From Mycobacterium ahvazicum (GTDB taxonomy: Bacteria > Actinomycetota > Actinomycetes > Mycobacteriales > Mycobacteriaceae): a stretch of 64,000 nt of DNA. Made by a program: the position numbers and the translations under genes. Every line of letters begins with the position of its first letter. Positions within the stretch are counted from its first letter, which is position 1. Below the pieces are notes generated by a model. It had not been told where the DNA came from. It worked only from the letters and a program-made list of their open reading frames with translations, and did not search any database. Positions 59,636 to 64,000 of the stretch are shown piece after piece. The DNA lies in the NCBI RefSeq assembly GCF_900176255.2, contig NZ_FXEG02000006.1:186001-250000 (forward strand), given 5' to 3'.

Positions 59636-62070
59636 CCCGTTGTCCCTTCGGACAATTCGAGGACGCCCTCCCGAGCAAGCTGATCTATCTCGGTGTCACT
59701 GAGTTTCAGCACGGCATGGCACACCGATCGGGTGTCTTGTGCCATGGTTGGTGCCGGGTTCAATAGCGGTGGCGCGATCGAATCGAAGAGCGCGATGCCG
59801 GTCTCGACAGTGAGCGGCTCGTCCCAACCAGGCTGCCGCAGTTGGCCCAGCGCGTGTCGATGCGCAAGCTGCGGATCGTCGAGCAGGTCCTTGACGTGCA
59901 CAGCCGCGCCGGCCGCGACGCCGACAGCCTGCAGTTGTGCGGCGGCATCCCGGGGATCGAGCGGCAACGCCCACTGCCCGACGGCTCGATCGAGCTCCTC
60001 GCGGTGAGCCAGCCTGCCGTCGGCTGAGCGCAGGTCGTCGCGACGGGCGAGATCGTCTCTACCGATGGCCGCGGCCAGATTGATCCAATCGGCATCGCCG
60101 TCGACCCCCACGACGCAGTAGGCGTCCTCACCGTCGCAGCGATATACCCCGGACGGCGCGTCGAACTCACCGACGTTGCCCCGGGCGGTCATCGTGCCTG
60201 GCTGCAGCGATTCGCGCAGATAGTCGGTGCACAACTGGACGAAAACCGTCTCCATCTGCGCCACGGTGATTTTCGTGCCCTTGCCGCTGCGTCGGCGGGC
60301 CACCAGGGCGGCGATGATGGCTGCCACAGCGACCCGTGCCGCGGCGTGATCGGGGTAGACGGTCATGTCGTCGCCGAACCCTTCGGGTGCATCCGGGTGC
60401 CGCCACAGGGTGGTCAGCCCAACTGCCGCCCGCACCAGCGGGCCGTAACCCATACGCTTGCTCCACGGTCCGCTGCTGCCGAACGCACTGCTTTCAACCA
60501 CTACGATGGCGGGATTCAGCTCGCGCAGAGTGTCGTCGTCGAATCCCAGAGACTCCATCGTGCCGGGCTTGAAGTTCGTCAACAGCACATCCGACTTGGC
60601 GATCAGGCCCCGCATCAGTTCGGCACCACGCGGATCCCGCAGATTCAGGCCCAAGCTCAGCTTATTTCGGTTACCCACTGAGAAGGCATGGCTAACCCGT
60701 TCCGGGGTGTCGGCCTGACGCGCCCCATCCATGAACGCCCGGTTCTCGACCTTGATGACCTCGGCCCCCTGGTCGGCGAGCAAGCGTCCCGTTTCGGCGC
60801 CTACCACAATCACCCCGAGGTCCAGGACGCGAAGCCCTTCCAGCGGGCGCAGGCTGGCCGCAGGCGAAGGTGAACTCGCAGATCCAGCCGGCACACCGCC
60901 ACCGACACCGCTGAGCACTTCGTCGGTGTGCTCACCCAAAGTGGGTGCCCGAAAACGGAATCCAGCGCGTTCGCCACCGAATTCCAGGTAACCGTTGGCC
61001 ATCCGACCGACGAGCCCGGGTGCGACTTCGGCATCGACGAACGCCCTGCGGCTCGTGGCATGATCGCTGGTTGCGGCTTCGGCGGGCGTGTTCACACTTG
61101 CGATGGGGATACCGAGTTCGCTTGCCCGCGCGACGATGTGATCGCGAGTCTTGTCGGCGAACAGGTCGGCGATCACTTTGCGGAGTGTGTCCCAGGACGT
61201 GAACCGGGTGATGAGTTGCTCGAACGACGGGTCCGCGAACTCCTGGGGCTCTCCAAGCCAGATGAACATCGCCCGCCAATGCTTGGGCGCAAGCATGCAC
61301 AGCCGTACGTGGCCGTCGGCGCACGCGAAGATCGGGTAGAGCATTCGCGCGTCCGGTCGCCCCGGTGGAAGCTCGGAGATCGGGCGGCCCATGGTGGCGG
61401 TGCCGGCCATCCCAAAGCCCGGGTCGAGCCCTTGCACGGCCATGTCGTGCAGGGCGCAGTCGACGTAGTCGCCGAGGCCGGACTCGAGCGCGCGATAATA
61501 GGCGATCAGCGCGGCGTACGCCGCCTGCACGGCGCCGGCCTCGGTGGCGAAATCGCCCGGCGGCAATAGGGGCTCGCGATCCGGAGCGCCGGATCGGGTC
61601 AAGGCGGACGACATCGCCATCTGCACTGCCTCAGTGCCTCGCCAGTCGCGGTAGGGGCCGGTCTGCCCGAAGGCGGTAATCGACACCACGACGAGTGCGC
61701 GGTTGCGCTCTCGCATGACACTGGGCCCCACGCCAAGGCCGTCCAGCGTTCCGGGAGGCAGGGATTCCACGACTATGTCGGCGCGATCCACGAGCGACAG
61801 CAGGGCGGCGCGACCCCGGTCGGTTCTCAAGTCGAGGACTACGCCCCGTTTGTTGGCATGTGCGGTGAGAAAAGGAAGTCCGAGACGGTCATGTTGCGGG
61901 TGTGCACGTCGTGACGCGAGTCCCTCAGGCGGCTCGACGAGCACCACGTCAGCGCCCAGCTCGGCCAGCAGCCGTGTCGACGAGGCGGCGACACCATCCG
62001 TCAGGTCGATGACCCGCGTCCCACTCAGGGGCAACTCGTGCCTCGGACCATCACCCGATGGTGTCGACAT
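59632..62070 (-). CDS. fused two-domain family III CoA-transferase
   Basis: 812 residues from the ATG at 62070, twice the normal family III length. Domain 1 (about 10-390): LPLSGTRVIDLTDG, LAELGADVVLVEPPEG and candidate catalytic Asp173 in PPGDFATEAG. Domain 2 (about 408-805): EGLRVLDLGVIVVGAETGRLLADQGAEVIKVENR and candidate Asp574 in VYPDHAAA. The domains are linked by a Ser/Pro/Ala stretch. Normal enzymes are intertwined dimers, so one chain may act as the dimer. A start at 62130 is also open but lacks a better ribosome site. First gene of the operon to WS/DGAT; divergent from the CoA-transferase at 62218. Confidence 0.9.
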   Translation of the reverse strand: MSTPSGDGPRHELPLSGTRVIDLTDGVAASSTRLLAELGADVVLVEPPEGLASRRAHPQHDRLGLPFLTAHANKRGVVLDLRTDRGRAALLSLVDRADIVVESLPPGTLDGLGVGPSVMRERNRALVVVSITAFGQTGPYRDWRGTEAVQMAMSSALTRSGAPDREPLLPPGDFATEAGAVQAAYAALIAYYRALESGLGDYVDCALHDMAVQGLDPGFGMAGTATMGRPISELPPGRPDARMLYPIFACADGHVRLCMLAPKHWRAMFIWLGEPQEFADPSFEQLITRFTSWDTLRKVIADLFADKTRDHIVARASELGIPIASVNTPAEAATSDHATSRRAFVDAEVAPGLVGRMANGYLEFGGERAGFRFRAPTLGEHTDEVLSGVGGGVPAGSASSPSPAASLRPLEGLRVLDLGVIVVGAETGRLLADQGAEVIKVENRAFMDGARQADTPERVSHAFSVGNRNKLSLGLNLRDPRGAELMRGLIAKSDVLLTNFKPGTMESLGFDDDTLRELNPAIVVVESSAFGSSGPWSKRMGYGPLVRAAVGLTTLWRHPDAPEGFGDDMTVYPDHAAARVAVAAIIAALVARRRSGKGTKITVAQMETVFVQLCTDYLRESLQPGTMTARGNVGEFDAPSGVYRCDGEDAYCVVGVDGDADWINLAAAIGRDDLARRDDLRSADGRLAHREELDRAVGQWALPLDPRDAAAQLQAVGVAAGAAVHVKDLLDDPQLAHRHALGQLRQPGWDEPLTVETGIALFDSIAPPLLNPAPTMAQDTRSVCHAVLKLSDTEIDQLAREGVLELSEGTTG

Positions 62071-62162
62071 CGTCGTCCGTCTCCATGTCGTTGCGCCTCT
62101 TTCGGTCTGCGGTCGGAATTTGTCGAACATCTTGACCCGATAGTAGACCTCGACATTGCTTA

Positions 62163-62187
62163 CCTAGTAACCTATGTTGGCACTAGG
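62163..62187. promoter_or_regulatory. shared 15-nt motif, copy E, inside an inverted repeat
   Basis: CCTAGTAACCTATGT (62163-62177) is 13 of 15 identical to the copy at 40310. CCTAGT (62163-62168) also pairs with ACTAGG (62182-62187) across 13 bases. It lies between the double CoA-transferase operon (-) and the CoA-transferase at 62218 (+). Confidence 0.55.
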
Positions 62188-62217
62188 CGGCGCGGCCAGC
62201 AGGACAGAGGTGAACGG

Positions 62218-63447
62218 GTGCAGAAGCCGATGACCGGTGTGCGCGTCCTCGAGGTCGCGCAATTCACCTTTGTGCCTTCTGCGGGAGCGGTCCTTGCCGA
62301 CTGGGGCGCCGACGTCATCAAGATCGAGAATCCGGTCACAGGAGACGCGCAACGGGGACTCGTCACCGTCGCCGGCCGCTCCGCCGCCACACCGGGAGTC
62401 TCGTTCTCACCCACGGTCGAGGCCCCCAACCGTGGCAAGCGCAGTGTCGGACTGTCTCTGGCGTTGAAACAGACACGGCCAGTGTTCGAAGAGCTCGTCC
62501 GGCGCAGCGACGTCTTTCTGACCAACCTGTTGCCGCAGGCGCGGGCGAAGCTACGGATCGACCTCGATGAGGTACGGCGTATCAATCCGGCGATCGTTTA
62601 CGTGGCGGGCAGCGGATTCGGGAGCGAAGGGCCTGACCGTGAGACGCGCGCGCGCGACGCAACGGCGTTCTGGGCGCGGGCCGGCAACGCTGATGGGGTC
62701 ACGCCGACGGGATCCGAGGTGCCGACGGGCATGCCGGCGGGTGCCTTCGGCGACAACATCGGCGGCATCACCATCGCCGGCGCCGTCGCCGCTGCCCTCT
62801 ACGGCAGGCAGACGACCGGGCAGACGTCCGTCATCGACGTATCGCTGCTGGCGGTCGGGGCGTGGGCCAACCAGTCCAGCGTCAACCTCGCGATGCTCTA
62901 CGGCTGCCCGCTGCCAAAGATCGACCAGCGGACCCAAACCCTGGGCAACCCGCTCACCGGCGCCTACCGATGCTCGGACGACCGCTTCATCCAGCTTTCG
63001 ATGCTCCAGCCCAGTCGGTACTGGGCATCCGTCTGTCGACTCTTCGGACTCGACGCAGCCGCCGCGGACGAGCGATTCGCTTCGCTCGAGTCGTTGGCGA
63101 CCCACGCCGATGACGCCGCCGCGCTGCTCGCAGACGCGATCGGATCGCGGACCTTCGACGAGTGCACGCGACTGCTGAGCCTTCTCAAGGGCCAGTGGTC
63201 TGCGGTGCAGGACGCCTGGGAGGTCGCCCACGACGAGTCGTTGATCGCCAACGGCCGCATCGCCGACCTTCGGGATGCCCAGGGCAATCAGCAACGGCTC
63301 GTGGCGAACCCGGTGAAGTTCGATGAGGCGGCGGCCCACCTGACCCGGGCGCCGATGTTCGCCGAGCACACCGATGAGGTGCTGCGGGAACTCGGCATGA
63401 ACGATCACGACTTGATCGAACTGAAGATCGAGGGCGCCATCACCTGA
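62218..63447 (+). CDS. family III CoA-transferase (CaiB/BaiF)
   Basis: 409 residues from the GTG at 62218, chosen because its product then begins like its paralogue at 48415 and AGAGG precedes it. GVRVLEVAQFTFVPSAG (7-23), LADWGADVIKIENPVTGD and catalytic Asp179 in AFGDNIGG are clear. The two paralogues have identical length and matching motif positions. It is divergent from the double CoA-transferase and is followed, convergently, by the thioesterase-like gene. It may replace or complement the 48415 enzyme on a related acid. Confidence 0.94.
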   Translation: MQKPMTGVRVLEVAQFTFVPSAGAVLADWGADVIKIENPVTGDAQRGLVTVAGRSAATPGVSFSPTVEAPNRGKRSVGLSLALKQTRPVFEELVRRSDVFLTNLLPQARAKLRIDLDEVRRINPAIVYVAGSGFGSEGPDRETRARDATAFWARAGNADGVTPTGSEVPTGMPAGAFGDNIGGITIAGAVAAALYGRQTTGQTSVIDVSLLAVGAWANQSSVNLAMLYGCPLPKIDQRTQTLGNPLTGAYRCSDDRFIQLSMLQPSRYWASVCRLFGLDAAAADERFASLESLATHADDAAALLADAIGSRTFDECTRLLSLLKGQWSAVQDAWEVAHDESLIANGRIADLRDAQGNQQRLVANPVKFDEAAAHLTRAPMFAEHTDEVLRELGMNDHDLIELKIEGAIT

Positions 63448-63454
63448 GCGCTGG

Positions 63455-64000
63455 TCAGCCCAACACTATCGACGGTGGTGGCGTGAATCCCGGGTTCGCC
63501 AACGCCGTTGCCATACCGCTGCCGATGGGTCCTTTGTCGTCGAATAGCGTCGCCACGCCGGTGGCGACCCCTGCGTGGCTGTAGTGCGTCATCGACGCCA
63601 ACCCGATGTAGACGCCTTGCGGCAAGCGACTGAGCGTGACGGTGTAGTCGGCGTTAATGAACTGCAAGCCTTCAGTGCCCCAGTGGGTTAACGAACTGGT
63701 GACGTCCCCGGCCATGACGGCGCGGGTGAAGGGCGACAGTGGCTCGTCGTCGACGAGCAGCTTGGTCTCCCGCAGCCAGACGAACTTCTGCCCATGGTGT
63801 CGCCATTCGGTGACTCCGACACCAGGACTGCCCGCGACCGGGTCCCGGCCGAACGAATGCAGCACCATGGGGACATCGTCGGCCAACGCGTCGGGTTCCG
63901 CCGGTACTGAGGGCATGCTGATCGGCGACGTCCACACCGTGTCCACGGCATGCTCGCTGCGGCGAAGGAACAACGCACTGGCGCGGGCCACCACAACGTC
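63455..64000 (-). CDS. thioesterase-like (TesB/4HBT_3-type) protein, 5' end outside window
   Basis: The last 181 codons are visible; the frame is still open at the right edge. The hotdog-like pattern HHGQKFVWLRETKLLVDDEPLSPFTRAVMAGDVTSSLTHWG then INADYTVTLSRLPQGVYIGL then HYSHAGVATGVATLFDDKGPIGSG matches the C-terminal half of TesB-like double-hotdog thioesterases. Probably hydrolyses acyl-CoA. Convergent with the CoA-transferase at 62218, stops 7 bases apart. Confidence 0.82.
   Translation of the reverse strand, partial: DVVVARASALFLRRSEHAVDTVWTSPISMPSVPAEPDALADDVPMVLHSFGRDPVAGSPGVGVTEWRHHGQKFVWLRETKLLVDDEPLSPFTRAVMAGDVTSSLTHWGTEGLQFINADYTVTLSRLPQGVYIGLASMTHYSHAGVATGVATLFDDKGPIGSGMATALANPGFTPPPSIVLG

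Noticed and set aside
1..64000. tRNA or rRNA genes, CRISPR arrays, insertion sequences, attachment sites
   Set aside because: No cloverleaf-like segment, regularly spaced repeat array, transposase or integrase frame, or flanking direct repeats were seen on reading both strands.

Overview
This is a GC-rich actinobacterial window and almost certainly comes from a non-tuberculous Mycobacterium. The grounds are the families present: TIGR00027-type methyltransferase, WS/DGAT acyltransferase, a mycofactocin-type short-chain dehydrogenase, FadE/FadD/EchA paralogue expansion, class I bacterial P450s with a 3Fe-4S ferredoxin, and many GTG/TTG starts with 4-nt ATGA overlaps. I see no rRNA, tRNA, CRISPR array, insertion sequence or phage gene.

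Nearly the whole window is one catabolic neighbourhood for CoA-linked degradation of a bulky lipid or alicyclic/terpenoid-like substrate; the substrate itself is inferred, not shown. Layout: 1-1084 (+) thiolase C-terminus and a crotonase. 1110-2671 (-) GntR/FadR-type regulator and thioesterase. 2779-6141 (-) three acyl-CoA dehydrogenases (ACADs). 6256-10701 (+) aldehyde dehydrogenase, CoA-transferase, VOC protein, SDR. 10702-19051 (-) a six-gene operon: thiolase-like, P450, acyl-CoA ligase, fused two-domain ACAD, CoA-transferase/hydrolase, SDR. 19225-21060 (+) ligase and a small unknown. 21127-25162: methyltransferase, amidohydrolase, TetR and two split-barrel proteins. 25168-31154: thiolase/DUF35/DUF2889 diverging from MaoC/thiolase-like/ligase. 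31165-35279: a tandem TetR regulator, a second amidohydrolase and an ACAD. 35506-40286: ferredoxin, a second fused ACAD and a separate ACAD pair. 40379-47705 (+) a seven-gene beta-oxidation operon. 47733-50837 (-) P450, CoA-transferase, TetR. 51277-54822: mixed small genes, with a MaoC relic and a CtaG-like gene cut by a stop codon. 55271-62070 (-) double CoA-transferase, thiolase-like, frameshifted epimerase, WS/DGAT. 62218-64000: CoA-transferase and a partial thioesterase.

A working picture: P450s plus ferredoxin oxidise the substrate; alcohol and aldehyde dehydrogenases take it to an acid; ligases or family III CoA-transferases load CoA; heteromeric ACADs, hydratases, SDRs and thiolases/aldolase-like thiolases shorten or open it. 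Local regulators (GntR, three TetR genes) sit beside inverted repeats in the divergent promoters.

The most notable points are the same two-part ACAD in four gene architectures (adjacent, fused beta-alpha, fused alpha-beta, convergent), a 15-nt motif resembling CCTAGTAAACCATGT in five promoter regions, a perfect 13-bp-arm palindrome beside a TetR gene, a regulator made of two TetR units, and several enzymes lacking their family's catalytic residues.
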